From the IMG/VR virus record IMGVR_UViG_3300031957_002537, positions 1 through 40,338 of that record: a stretch of 40,338 bases of DNA. One strand, 5' to 3'. Under the pieces are notes generated by a model. That model was not told the origin of the DNA, made no database searches, and saw only the letters and a list, made by a program, of their open reading frames with translations. Origin of the DNA: a virus. Every line of letters starts with the position of its first letter. The stretch's first letter is position 1. The translations under genes and the position numbers were made by a program. This document shows positions 7,785-14,989 of the stretch, in pieces.

Positions 7785-8750
7785 GTGCAAATTAGCAACA
7801 ATCTGCAAGTCGTGGAAGGGTCAGCGCCGGATACCGACGCCGACCTGATCCAAAGGTTCGACGCGGCCCGTGAGCGCCTGGCACTGAGCCAGAACGATGC
7901 GGCCAAGAAAATCGGCATCAACGCCGGGGCCATCAGCGGCCTGAGAAACGGGAACTACACCGGCAACCGCGAGGCCGTCCGTCAGAAGATCCAGCAGTGG
8001 CTCGCGACCAACGAGCGCCGGTCAGCGACAACCAGCGTGCTGCCAACCGCGCCCCGCTTTTTCCAGGGTCCGACGGCGACGCAGATCATGACCGCTCTTT
8101 CCCTGGCCCATGTGACGGCGGACATCGCCGTCATCTTCGGCGGGCCGGGCATCGGCAAGTCGGCGACCTGCGAACACTACCGCGACACCAACCAGAACGT
8201 CTGGATCGCGACCATCCCTCGGCACTGCACGTCGATCATCTCGATGCTGCACCAGGTGGCCGAGGCGGTCGGATGCAAGCAGATGCCCCATGCCGGCGCG
8301 CGCAAGCTCTTCGGCGAGATCTCGGCGCGGATCTCCAACACCGACGGTCTGCTGGTGGTCGACGAGGCCCAGCACCTTGGGATCGAGGAGCTGGACGAGC
8401 TGCGTTGCCTCTACGACGAGGCCAAGATCGGCATGGCCTGGGTTGGCGACATCCGGCTCGACGAGAAGACCCGGCCGAGCACGTCCGTCCCGCCGCAGCT
8501 GAGCCGGCGCATCGGCGTTCGGCGCGGCATCAAGAAGGCGACCGAGGCAGACCTGAAGGCGCTGGTCGACGCCTGGGGCCTTGCCGACCAGGAGGCCGTC
8601 CGGCTTCTCGCTGAAATCGTGGTGCGGCCTGGCGCGCTGGGCCAGGTGACCAAGTGCCTGCGCCTGGCGGCGATCGAGGCGTCGGGGATCGACCACGTCA
8701 CCGCCGAGCATATCAGGGGCGCCTGGGCCGCCCTGGGAGGCGGGCAATGA
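7785..8750 (+). CDS. MuB-type transposition ATPase
   Basis: 321 aa, similar to Mu MuB (312 aa). It starts at GTG with GGAAGG upstream. Residues about 20-75 form an N-terminal helix-turn-helix (LALSQNDAAKKIGINAGAISGLRNGNY). The AAA+ core has Walker A GGPGIGKS (119-126) and Walker B LLVVDEAQHL (D193, E194); RLDEKTR and LSRRIGVRRGI suit sensor and arginine-finger parts. MuB polymerises on target DNA, delivers targets to the transpososome and stimulates MuA; it also gives target immunity. It lies 66 bp downstream of the transposase, separated by a hairpin. Confidence 0.93.
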   Translation: MQISNNLQVVEGSAPDTDADLIQRFDAARERLALSQNDAAKKIGINAGAISGLRNGNYTGNREAVRQKIQQWLATNERRSATTSVLPTAPRFFQGPTATQIMTALSLAHVTADIAVIFGGPGIGKSATCEHYRDTNQNVWIATIPRHCTSIISMLHQVAEAVGCKQMPHAGARKLFGEISARISNTDGLLVVDEAQHLGIEELDELRCLYDEAKIGMAWVGDIRLDEKTRPSTSVPPQLSRRIGVRRGIKKATEADLKALVDAWGLADQEAVRLLAEIVVRPGALGQVTKCLRLAAIEASGIDHVTAEHIRGAWAALGGGQ

Positions 8751-9004
8751 TCGCCGAGAAGATCGAGGGCGTGCTGGCGAAATGGCACGAGACGATGCTG
8801 GAAACCGGGCAGTTTCCCTACGAGTTGTTCCGGCGCGGCATCGACGAACTGGAGGATGCCGCGCGCATGGCGCGGCGCCTGGAATCCAAGCCGATCCCCC
8901 GGCGTCTCCGGACAATCGCGTCGACCGACCCGAGAGATCCGGTCGTGGATCTTTCGTCCTTCCGCCGCCGCTCCAAGCGCCCGACCTCGGGAGCCAGCTC
9001 ATGA
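8747..9004 (+). CDS. small early hypothetical protein
   Basis: 85 aa, starting at an ATG whose first bases overlap the ATPase stop (ATGA) and ending in the same way with the next gene. It begins MIAEKIEGVLAKWHETMLETGQFPYELFRRGIDELEDAARMARRLE, an amphipathic helical segment, then a basic Ser/Arg-rich tail. No known domain. The tight coupling and consistent codon usage support a real gene. Confidence 0.65.
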   Translation: MIAEKIEGVLAKWHETMLETGQFPYELFRRGIDELEDAARMARRLESKPIPRRLRTIASTDPRDPVVDLSSFRRRSKRPTSGASS

Positions 9005-9276
9005 GCGCCGTGGTGGACACCGCCCCGCTGTACCCGGCTGCAGGCGCGCGCATCAGCTGGGTCGAGGGCAAGGGCGCGTCGGCCGTTCGGATCGACGCCG
9101 TCGTCTCCAAGACCCGGCCGAGCGGCCACATGCAGGTCTGCCGTCTCGACTTCTTCGACGGCACCTCGGTGGCCGCCGTCATGGACGCCAACCCGGACAG
9201 CGGGGCGATCTCGATGATCTTCGAGACGGCCGACGGTGAGCCGCACCTGGTCGCGCTCGAGGCCGACCATGGCTAA
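9001..9276 (+). CDS. small early hypothetical protein
   Basis: 91 aa, ATGA overlap with the preceding gene. The composition suggests a small beta-rich fold: GARISWVEGKGASAVRIDAVVSKTRP, then MQVCRLDFFDGTSVAAVMDAN and SISMIFETADGEPHLVALEAD-like strands. Not recognised. The position suits the semi-essential early region of Mu-like phages, where host-takeover proteins lie. Confidence 0.65.
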   Translation: MSAVVDTAPLYPAAGARISWVEGKGASAVRIDAVVSKTRPSGHMQVCRLDFFDGTSVAAVMDANPDSGAISMIFETADGEPHLVALEADHG

Positions 9277-9361
9277 GCGCCGCGGCCTGGTCTGGCTGAT
9301 CCGCCAACAACTGCGGTGGTGGCTGCTCGGCAGCCTCCATCGCTCCCGCTTCATTAGCTGA
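9269..9361 (+). CDS. possible 30-aa basic micro-protein
   Basis: ATG at 9269 overlaps the end of the preceding gene and runs 30 codons. The product is basic and Trp/Leu-rich (KRRGLVWLIRQQLRWWLLG), which could be a membrane-active or amphipathic peptide. It fills the gap before the next gene and has the overlapping start typical of this operon. The evidence is position and composition only. Confidence 0.35.
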   Translation: MAKRRGLVWLIRQQLRWWLLGSLHRSRFIS

Positions 9362-9374
9362 GGAGACCGATGCA

Positions 9375-10193
9375 ATGAGCGAGTCAAACTCACCCCGAAA
9401 TCTAGGCCCCAAGCCGCGCCTGGAGTTCCATTCGCCCAGCGTTCTGACGATAGACGATCGGTACCAGCGCAACACCGACAGCGCGGCCAGCAAGGCCGTC
9501 ATTCGGCGGATCGCCGAGAACTTCTACTGGCCGCTCTTCGGCGTCGTCATGGCGACGGACAATGGCGACGGCACCTACAGCGTGATCGACGGTCAGCACC
9601 GCGTTGAAGCGGCGAAACAGATCCCCGAGGTCCGCGCGGTGCCGGTCCTGGTGGTCGAAGAGATGACGCTGGCCGAGCAGGCGCAGGCCTTCATCGCCGT
9701 CAACCAAACCCGCGTGCGACTTAATGCGCTGCAGATCCATCGTGCAGCCGTTCGGGCGGGCGATGAGCACAGCGTCGAGCTTGACCGTGTCGCCAAGGAG
9801 TGCGGCCTCACGATCCCCGGTAACGTCCGGACCCCGAGCGAAGACCGCCCAGGCGAGGCTCTCTGCATCAAGGCGCTCGCCTCCATCTTGCGGGCACACG
9901 GCCCTGACCACCTGGCACTGGTGATCAGCACCACGCTGGACGCCTTCGAGCGCAACTCGGCCGACCTCCGATCCCAGGTATTCAAGGCCGTCTCTGCCGC
10001 AATCATGGGCGGGACGAACGCCAGGGACGTCAAGGCGGTGCTTCGCAACAACGATGCCGCCAGCTGGATCCTGCGGGCTCAAACCAGGGCCAAACAGACC
10101 GGCATGGACACCGTCTCGGCCTTCGCCGGGATGCTGTCGAGCCCGCGCGCCAAGGGCGACGCCAATCGATCCACCGCTATCACTGCAGCATAG
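9375..10193 (+). CDS. second ParB-like (DUF6551-like) protein
   Basis: 272 aa, ATG with GAGGAG nine bases upstream. The N-terminal third is a ParB-like fold: VLTIDDRYQRN, YWPLFGVVMATDNGDGTYSVIDGQHRVEAAKQI with the G-Q-H-R box, then VNQTRVRLNALQIHRAAV. The C-terminal part is helical and lacks a clear helix-turn-helix. Unlike the first ParB-like protein it lacks the ENLxRxNL box. Such proteins are frequent in phage early regions with unknown function. It may bind nucleotide or act on DNA; no partition partner is present. Confidence 0.7.
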   Translation: MSESNSPRNLGPKPRLEFHSPSVLTIDDRYQRNTDSAASKAVIRRIAENFYWPLFGVVMATDNGDGTYSVIDGQHRVEAAKQIPEVRAVPVLVVEEMTLAEQAQAFIAVNQTRVRLNALQIHRAAVRAGDEHSVELDRVAKECGLTIPGNVRTPSEDRPGEALCIKALASILRAHGPDHLALVISTTLDAFERNSADLRSQVFKAVSAAIMGGTNARDVKAVLRNNDAASWILRAQTRAKQTGMDTVSAFAGMLSSPRAKGDANRSTAITAA

Positions 10194-10202
10194 GAGCCAG
10201 AT

Positions 10203-10850
10203 ATGAGCGATCAACTCACTCTGCCCGTTTCCAGCCGCGAGATCCCGGCCGGTTACGTCGAGGACGCGAAGGGGAGGTTCGTCACCGAAGCGAGCGTCCG
10301 CCCGGTCCAGCAGCTCGAAGATCAGATGGTCCGGAAGGTCCTGGCCTACGCGGTCGATCTGCACAACCAGCTCAAGCGCTTCAAGGGCCACGTCTTCGCC
10401 GACACCGGGTCGTACATGAGCCTCGCGGAGGAGGAATACGGCGCCACGAAACGGGGCGCGAAGGGCCGCGGCAACGTTACCTTCATGACCTTCGACGGTC
10501 TGATGAAGGTGCAGATCGCCGTCGCCGATCACCTGAAATTCGGTCCCGAGCTGCAGGTGGCGCGTGCGCTTTTCGACGAGTGCATTTCCGACTGGACCGA
10601 GAATGCCCGCGACGAGCTGCGCACCCTGGTCGATCAGGCCTTCCAGGCTGACAAGGAAGGGCAGGTGAGCCGAGACGCCGTCTTCCGACTGCTGCGCCTG
10701 GATTTCGACGACGCTCGGTGGAAGCGCGGCCAAGAGGCGATACGGGACAGCATCCGCGTGATGGGCTCCAAGAGCTACGCCCGCTTCTACATTCGGAACG
10801 ACCAGGCCGATGGGTGGCGCGCCGTGCCGATCGACCTGGCCGCGGTATGA
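10203..10850 (+). CDS. DUF3164 family early protein
   Basis: 215 aa, ATG with AGGAG upstream. It follows the DUF3164 pattern through its length: IPAGYVEDAKGRFVTEASVRP, LVAYAVDLHNQLKRFKGHVFADTGSYMSLAEEEYGA-like helices, GKGNVTFMTFDGLMKVQIA-like strand, LFDECISDWTENARDELRTLVDQAF, and MGSKSYARFYIRNDQADGW near the end. DUF3164 proteins are a hallmark of Mu-like early regions; their role is unknown. Co-transcribed with its neighbours. Confidence 0.85.
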   Translation: MSDQLTLPVSSREIPAGYVEDAKGRFVTEASVRPVQQLEDQMVRKVLAYAVDLHNQLKRFKGHVFADTGSYMSLAEEEYGATKRGAKGRGNVTFMTFDGLMKVQIAVADHLKFGPELQVARALFDECISDWTENARDELRTLVDQAFQADKEGQVSRDAVFRLLRLDFDDARWKRGQEAIRDSIRVMGSKSYARFYIRNDQADGWRAVPIDLAAV

Positions 10851-10860
10851 GGAGGCGACC

Positions 10861-11124
10861 ATGCGCGCGCTCGCAAACCGCCACGCCCGACCCGCCGCCG
10901 ACGATCTGATCCAGGTCGAGATCTACGAGGCATCCCGTCCGGCCGAGGTCCCGGTGGTGCACGTCGATCTCTGGTACGGCCGCCGGGACCTGTGGGTCTA
11001 CCGCGCGGCCGGCGGCGAGGTCCGCACCGTGACCCCCGTGCGGGGCCTGCCGACGCCGCTTCCCGACGCCGAGTGGCTCGGCTGGCCCCCGATCGGCGAG
11101 TTCCTCGCCGGCCAAGGGGTCTGA
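10861..11124 (+). CDS. small early hypothetical protein
   Basis: 87 aa, ATG directly after a strong GAGGAGG site. The product begins MRALANRHARPAADDLIQVE and continues with alternating strands (VPVVHVDLWYGRRDLWVYRAAGGEVRTVTPVRGLP). Not recognised. It is one of a run of short genes between DUF3164 and GemA that share spacing and codon usage. Confidence 0.65.
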   Translation: MRALANRHARPAADDLIQVEIYEASRPAEVPVVHVDLWYGRRDLWVYRAAGGEVRTVTPVRGLPTPLPDAEWLGWPPIGEFLAGQGV

Positions 11125-11125
11125 C

Positions 11126-11347
11126 ATGGACCGCGTCTGCCCCGTCCGCGGCTGCGGCGCACCGCTCCGAAAGGGCCACGCCATGTGCCGTGAGTGCTGG
11201 CGCCGGACGTCGACATTCCATCGACGGAATGTCAGCCAGCGCTGGCGGCAGGTTCAGAACAGCCCGATCGACGAGCGGCTCCAGGCCGTCAACCGCTATC
11301 GCGGCGCCCTGGCGCTGGCGGTGTCGGATAGCGAGACGCGGCGATGA
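11126..11347 (+). CDS. small zinc-finger-like protein
   Basis: 73 aa. The N-terminus VCPVRGCGAPLRKGHAMCRECW has a C-x4-C ... C-x2-C arrangement that would bind one zinc ion. A basic helical region follows (RRNVSQRWRQVQ). It resembles other small phage zinc fingers that bind nucleic acid or host proteins. No family name can be given. It overlaps the next gene by four bases. Confidence 0.65.
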   Translation: MDRVCPVRGCGAPLRKGHAMCRECWRRTSTFHRRNVSQRWRQVQNSPIDERLQAVNRYRGALALAVSDSETRR

Positions 11348-11625
11348 CACGGCCGCTCGACGACGCGCTGCTGGGCTTCTGGGCCGCCACTCGGCAGCTG
11401 CTGCCGCACCAGCCGACGGCGCTTCAGCACAATGTCCGCCGGGCGGCCACGGAAGTTACGAAGGCCGCCCGCGAGGCCGCAGAGCGCCCCGCCGGCGACC
11501 CTGCCACCGAGCTGCGCGAGGCCCTGGAGCGCGCTTCCGCCCAGCTCGGTTGGTCGGACGTCATGGTGATCGTGAACGCCACCGGCCGGCGCTGCGCCGG
11601 CCCTGCCAAGAGGGCCGCCGAATGA
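11344..11625 (+). CDS. small early hypothetical protein
   Basis: 93 aa, ATGA overlap at both ends. Mostly helical and Ala/Arg-rich: LGFWAATRQLLPHQPTALQ, then TKAAREAAERPAGDPATELREALERASAQLG. No motif recognised. It lies directly before GemA. Confidence 0.6.
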   Translation: MTRPLDDALLGFWAATRQLLPHQPTALQHNVRRAATEVTKAAREAAERPAGDPATELREALERASAQLGWSDVMVIVNATGRRCAGPAKRAAE

Positions 11626-12353
11626 CCGCTACCGCCGCTCGCTCCGACGACAAGGCCGCCCGTCGGCCCCGCGTGGCCAAGATCCAGATCGCCAAGAAAG
11701 AGTTGGCGATCGACGACGAGACCTATCGCGCGCTCCTCCGCCGCAAGTTCGGTGTCGAGAGCAGCACTGCGCTGACCCTTCGCCAGCTCGACGAGCTGCT
11801 CGACCATTTCAAGGCCCAGGGCTTCAAGCCCGCCAAGGCTGCCGCCCCGGCCCGCGCCGGCAGCAGGCGCCTGGCCACGAACAAGTATGCTCGCAAGGTC
11901 CGGGCGCTCTGGATTTCCCTCTATCACCTGGGCGTGGTCCGCGACCCGGCGGAGGCCGCCCTGGTCGCCTACGTCCAGCGGGTGACCGGCGGCCGAGGGC
12001 GTGGGCTTGAGGCTCTCGAGTGGCTGAAGGGCGAGGAAGCCTACAAGGCGATCGAGGCCTTGAAGGCCTGGGCGGAGCGTGAAGGCGGCGTGGATTGGAG
12101 CGCGGACGGCCTCGGAGCCTGGGCGCCCTACCTGCCGGTGGACGCGCACGAGCGCTTTGCCGTGGTGTCGGCGCAGTGGCGACGCCTGCGGGATCTCGAC
12201 GCCGTCAGCGATCCCCAGGAGACGCGCTGGTGGAACGTCGCGATCGCGGCCACCGATAAGACGCGGCCCGATCTCTACGAACCGGAGGATTGGTTCCGCG
12301 TCACCGAGTGGTTCGGCCGGGCGATCCGCGAAGCCATGGCGGCCAGGTCATGA
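11622..12353 (+). CDS. gemA: GemA-like protein (Mu gp16, DUF1018)
   Basis: 243 aa from ATG 11622, which overlaps the previous stop; in-frame sequence further upstream belongs to other genes. The N-terminal signature KIQIAKKELAIDDETYRALLRRKFGVESSTALTLRQLDELLDHFKAQGFKP is the GemA domain. ATNKYARKVRALWISLYHLGVVRDPAEAALVAYVQRVTG follows, as in the family. In Mu, GemA modulates host gene expression and DNA supercoiling, probably through gyrase. The C-terminal third (ETRWWNVAIAATDKTRPDLYEPEDWFRVTEWF) is an extension not needed for the family call. Confidence 0.9.
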   Translation: MTATAARSDDKAARRPRVAKIQIAKKELAIDDETYRALLRRKFGVESSTALTLRQLDELLDHFKAQGFKPAKAAAPARAGSRRLATNKYARKVRALWISLYHLGVVRDPAEAALVAYVQRVTGGRGRGLEALEWLKGEEAYKAIEALKAWAEREGGVDWSADGLGAWAPYLPVDAHERFAVVSAQWRRLRDLDAVSDPQETRWWNVAIAATDKTRPDLYEPEDWFRVTEWFGRAIREAMAARS

Positions 12354-12730
12354 CCCGGCGCATCCCCAATCGATGGATCTTGCCGGTGGTCTGCGAGATC
12401 TGGGGCGTTGACGCCTCCGACGTCAGGGGACCTGCCCGGCAGCGGAAGTTCACCGAGCCGCGGCAGGTCGCCTTCTGGCTGAGCGCCCTGCATGGCGAAA
12501 ACTCCCTGATGGCGATCGGCCGGTTCTACGGCCGCGACCACACGACCGTTTGGCACGGGGTCCAGAGCGTGACAGCCCGCCTCGGAAGGGACCACGGCTT
12601 CGACCATCGAGTGCAGACGGCGATGCAGCGCGTGGTGGCGATGCGGCCGATCGACGATCCGGATTATCAGATCGGCTGGCCTGTTCCGGTGCTGGTCGAC
12701 GCTGATTTTCAGCGCCTCGGCGGCGCGTGA
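12350..12730 (+). CDS. stand-alone DnaA domain IV-like protein
   Basis: 126 aa, ATGA overlap with GemA. Residues about 30-80 match the DnaA C-terminal DNA-binding domain: EPRQVAFWLSALHGENSLMAIGRFYGRDHTTVWHGVQSV, where GRFYGRDHTTVWHGV is the DnaA signature (usual form GxxFGGRDHTTVLHA). The ATPase domains of DnaA are absent. The N-terminus ILPVVCEIWGVDASDVRG also resembles DnaA domain III/IV linkers (VAEYFGVSVEDLKG). It could recognise DnaA boxes or compete with host DnaA during phage replication. Similar short proteins occur in alphaproteobacterial phages; function is inferred. Confidence 0.85.
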   Translation: MTRRIPNRWILPVVCEIWGVDASDVRGPARQRKFTEPRQVAFWLSALHGENSLMAIGRFYGRDHTTVWHGVQSVTARLGRDHGFDHRVQTAMQRVVAMRPIDDPDYQIGWPVPVLVDADFQRLGGA

Positions 12731-12754
12731 GGGGAGCTAGTAAGCCGGTGGCCG

Positions 12755-13003
12755 CTACCAACCCCGTGCATGCCCAGGCGCCGGCCGCTCCCAATATGCC
12801 GGCCGAGGAGCTACATCGAGCGACCCGCATGCACTGCATCGGAGCTTGCCGACCAGTTCGGGGAGCAGCAGGTCCGGTTTGTACTTGGCGGTCAATCTCG
12901 CGATCGGTATCTCGCGGTTGTGATGGCACGAATTGCAGTACGCCAATATTCGATGCACGTCGCTATCGAGCAGGAACTGGAGTGTGGGCGGATCGTCGGT
13001 CAT
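12755..13003 (-). CDS. small four-Cys zinc-ribbon protein, antisense to the operon
   Basis: 82 aa on the minus strand, with AGGTGGGGA just before ATG 13003. The core RILAYCNSCHHNREIPIARL ... LLPELVGKLRCSACGSLDVAPRPAYW has two CxxC pairs and the spacing of a small zinc-ribbon family common in alphaproteobacterial genomes. It stands between the DnaA-like gene and the divergent late activator, 28 bp from the latter, and is the only leftward gene outside the repressor block. It may be lysogenically expressed cargo or a regulator. The function is unknown. Confidence 0.7.
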   Translation of the reverse strand: MTDDPPTLQFLLDSDVHRILAYCNSCHHNREIPIARLTAKYKPDLLLPELVGKLRCSACGSLDVAPRPAYWERPAPGHARGW

Positions 13004-13031
13004 TCCCCACCTTGCCGCTTGGCTTTCCCAA

Positions 13032-13433
13032 ATGACAGGCCCTTCGCACCAGCTCCCGAAACTGCTGGCCGAGATCGCCGAGGCGATCGGGACCGGAGCT
13101 GCGTTGCGCCTGGCACAGGACCACGGTGGCCGGATCCTGGCCGTCCCGAAACAGCCCACGGCCGCGTTCGTCGACAAGGTGGGCGAGGCCACGGCCGCCT
13201 GGCTCTGCGAGAACCACGGTCCCGGTTATGTCGATGTTCCTCTAGGTCCGACCGGTGACCGCGCCGATCGGGCCGCACGCCTGCGGCAGGCCATCGAGCA
13301 GCGCGAGGGCAGCGCCTCGGAACTGGCCAGAAGGTTCGGTGTTGCGGCCCGAACCGTGAAGCGGCATCGTGCTCACGCCCGTGACGGCGACGGCGATCTG
13401 CCGCTCTTCAGCTCCCTGAAATCCGACACCTGA
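13032..13433 (+). CDS. Mor/C-like late transcription activator
   Basis: 133 aa from ATG 13032; in-frame codons upstream overlap the antisense gene and show no family features. It follows the Mor/C layout: LPKLLAEIAEAIGTGAALRLAQDHGGRILAVPKQP is the dimerisation half (usual form LIGLEAALKLVEAFGGTRIYVPK). REGSASELARRFGVAARTVKRHRAHAR is the C-terminal helix-turn-helix. In Mu, Mor activates the middle promoter and C the late promoters by binding dyads upstream. Only one such gene is seen here, and a palindromic late promoter starts eight bases after its stop. It is therefore the likely activator of both palindromic promoters. Confidence 0.8.
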   Translation: MTGPSHQLPKLLAEIAEAIGTGAALRLAQDHGGRILAVPKQPTAAFVDKVGEATAAWLCENHGPGYVDVPLGPTGDRADRAARLRQAIEQREGSASELARRFGVAARTVKRHRAHARDGDGDLPLFSSLKSDT

Positions 13434-13440
13434 TATGGCC

Positions 13441-13488
13441 GTGGTGACATGTGTCACCACTGATCCGTAGCCGAGCATCGGTCACGCT
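13441..13488 (+). promoter_or_regulatory. late promoter 1 (palindrome plus downstream box)
   Basis: GTGGTGACA-TG-TGTCACCAC (13441-13460) is a perfect 9-bp-arm palindrome. TCGGTCACGCT follows at 478-488. The same palindrome core and the same 11-base box at exactly the same distance occur before the capsid operon (20659-20708). It probably drives the lysis-packaging-head operon. Activator identity is inferred from the adjacent Mor/C-like gene. Confidence 0.75.
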
Positions 13489-13537
13489 TGGATCGTGAGC
13501 GGGGCATGGCCCCGCGCCCTACGTTCGAGGGACCGCG

Positions 13538-13969
13538 ATGTCCTTAGCCCTGCCCGATCCGAAGTCGTCCGTCATCCCGGACTGGCACTGGAAGAACTTC
13601 ACGCCCGACGAGTTGCGGTGCAAGCACACCGGCCTGCTGGTCGTGGTTCCGGACTTCATGGAAAAGCTGCAGACGCTCCGTGAGATCCTGGGTTTTCCGT
13701 TCATCATCAGCTCGGGCTACCGCCACCGCACGCATCCGGCCGAGCGCAACAAGGCGCAGCCGGGGACGCATGCCTACGGCCGGGCCGTGGACATCCAGGT
13801 CTACGGCGTCCGGGCTCTGGCGATCGTCGAGCAGGCGCGTGCCTTCGGCTTCACCGGCATCGGCGTGTCCCAGCCCAACGGCAGCGACGGACCGCGCTTC
13901 GTGCACCTCGACGACATGACCGCGGCCGAGGGCTACCACGCCCCGCGCCCGGCGCTCTGGACCTACTGA
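13538..13969 (+). CDS. peptidase M15-type endolysin
   Basis: 143 aa, first gene after late promoter 1. It matches the peptidase M15A family: FTPDELRCKHTGLLVV, SGYRHRTHPAERNKAQPGTHAYGRAVDIQ and GPRFVHLDD. Zinc ligands are H78, D85 and H123. There is no signal peptide, so release to the periplasm would need a holin or other membrane protein. It is expected to cut peptide crosslinks in peptidoglycan at lysis. The next gene encodes a membrane protein. Confidence 0.88.
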   Translation: MSLALPDPKSSVIPDWHWKNFTPDELRCKHTGLLVVVPDFMEKLQTLREILGFPFIISSGYRHRTHPAERNKAQPGTHAYGRAVDIQVYGVRALAIVEQARAFGFTGIGVSQPNGSDGPRFVHLDDMTAAEGYHAPRPALWTY

Positions 13970-13981
13970 GGAGACCGAGCA

Positions 13982-14596
13982 GTGAACGACGTGAAGAAGC
14001 ACTGGATCCCGGAACGCAAGTTCCTCGCCGCCGGGCTGTCCGGCATCGCAACCTGGCTGCTGACGCTGGTCCTGGCCGCCGTGGGCGTGGATGTCCCCAC
14101 CGAGATCCAGACGGCCGCGGTCGGCCTAGTCATGGGAGCGGTGCACTATTTCGTGCCGCCGGCCGCCCTGGACATCCTGCGGCGCATCGACAGCGACCTG
14201 AAGGCGACCTTCAAGGCGCCCGGCGACGCGGTAACGAAGGTCGCGCTGATGTTCCTGCTGCTGGGCGGGCTCGCCTTCGGCGGGCCGGTCGCCTGCGGCA
14301 CCTATGCGGTCTACAAGGCCGAGGCCGCCACACCCGCCCAGGCGGTCTATGCCGTCCAGTCGGACTACAATGCCGCCCTAGCGTCGGCGGCCGAGCTGAT
14401 CGAGAGCGGGCTGATCAGTGAGGACCAGGTACAGACCATCCGGCGCCTGGACAATGCGGCCTACGAGGCGCTGAAGCGCGCCCAAGTCGCGGTGCGCCGA
14501 GGGCACGATCCGACCGTGGAGGCGGCCGTGTCCCTCGCCCGCTCGGCCGTCGCCGAGCTTGCTGTCTATCTCGCACGCCAGGAGACGGGCCGATGA
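13982..14596 (+). CDS. membrane protein of the lysis cassette (holin candidate)
   Basis: 204 aa from a GTG with GAGGAG upstream. Three hydrophobic segments are visible at about residues 14-36, 43-65 and 82-104 (the last being ALMFLLLGGLAFGGPVACGT). A soluble helical C-terminal half follows (AVQSDYNAALASAAELIESG ... LARSAVAELAVYLARQ). It follows the endolysin directly, which suggests a holin or a holin joined to a spanin-like periplasmic part. The Cys in the third segment is not in a good lipobox. Function is inferred from position and topology. Confidence 0.65.
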   Translation: MNDVKKHWIPERKFLAAGLSGIATWLLTLVLAAVGVDVPTEIQTAAVGLVMGAVHYFVPPAALDILRRIDSDLKATFKAPGDAVTKVALMFLLLGGLAFGGPVACGTYAVYKAEAATPAQAVYAVQSDYNAALASAAELIESGLISEDQVQTIRRLDNAAYEALKRAQVAVRRGHDPTVEAAVSLARSAVAELAVYLARQETGR

Positions 14597-14790
14597 ATGC
14601 GTCCATGATCCTGATCGGGATCCAGATCGCCGACGCGATCGCCGCGGGCATCCCGAACGCGATCGCCGCCAAGCGGGCGATCGAGCGCATGGTGGCCGAG
14701 AACCGCGACCCGACCGATGCCGAGTGGGCAGACATCAACGCTGTCACCGACGAGCTGCGGGCCAACCTGCATGGGGACGGCAGTGCCTGA
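14593..14790 (+). CDS. small hydrophobic lysis-region protein
   Basis: 65 aa, ATGA overlap. The N-terminus ILIGIQIADAIAAGIPNAIAAK is moderately hydrophobic, and an acidic helix follows (DPTDAEWADINAVTDELRANL). Similar short proteins accompany lysis genes in Mu-like phages. The function is unknown; a second holin or antiholin is possible but unproven. Confidence 0.6.
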   Translation: MNASMILIGIQIADAIAAGIPNAIAAKRAIERMVAENRDPTDAEWADINAVTDELRANLHGDGSA

Positions 14791-14989
14791 TTTCGCCGAC
14801 CAGGCCAGCCAGTACGAAGAAGCTGCGCGCGCTTCCGCTGTGAGGCGCGTGCTCTCCGTGCCGAAAGGCGACGGTCGGACGCACGGCATCGACTGCGAGG
14901 AGGAGATTCCGGAGGCGCGTCGAGCTGCCGATCCGGGCGCGGTCACCTGTATCGACTGCCAACGTGACCGGGAGCGCCCGTCAAGATGA
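14771..14989 (+). CDS. TraR/DksA-like zinc-finger protein, one Cys missing
   Basis: 72 aa from ATG 14771, or 68 from GTG 14783; both lie inside the previous gene. The C-terminal finger THGIDCEEEIPEARRAADPGAVTCIDCQ follows the TraR/DksA pattern C-x2-C-x17-C-x2-C, but the first Cys is replaced by Gly (GIDC). The fold may still form with three Cys plus a His. TraR-like proteins bind RNA polymerase at the secondary channel and alter promoter choice. A role in late phage transcription is plausible. Confidence 0.75.
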   Translation: MGTAVPDFADQASQYEEAARASAVRRVLSVPKGDGRTHGIDCEEEIPEARRAADPGAVTCIDCQRDRERPSR

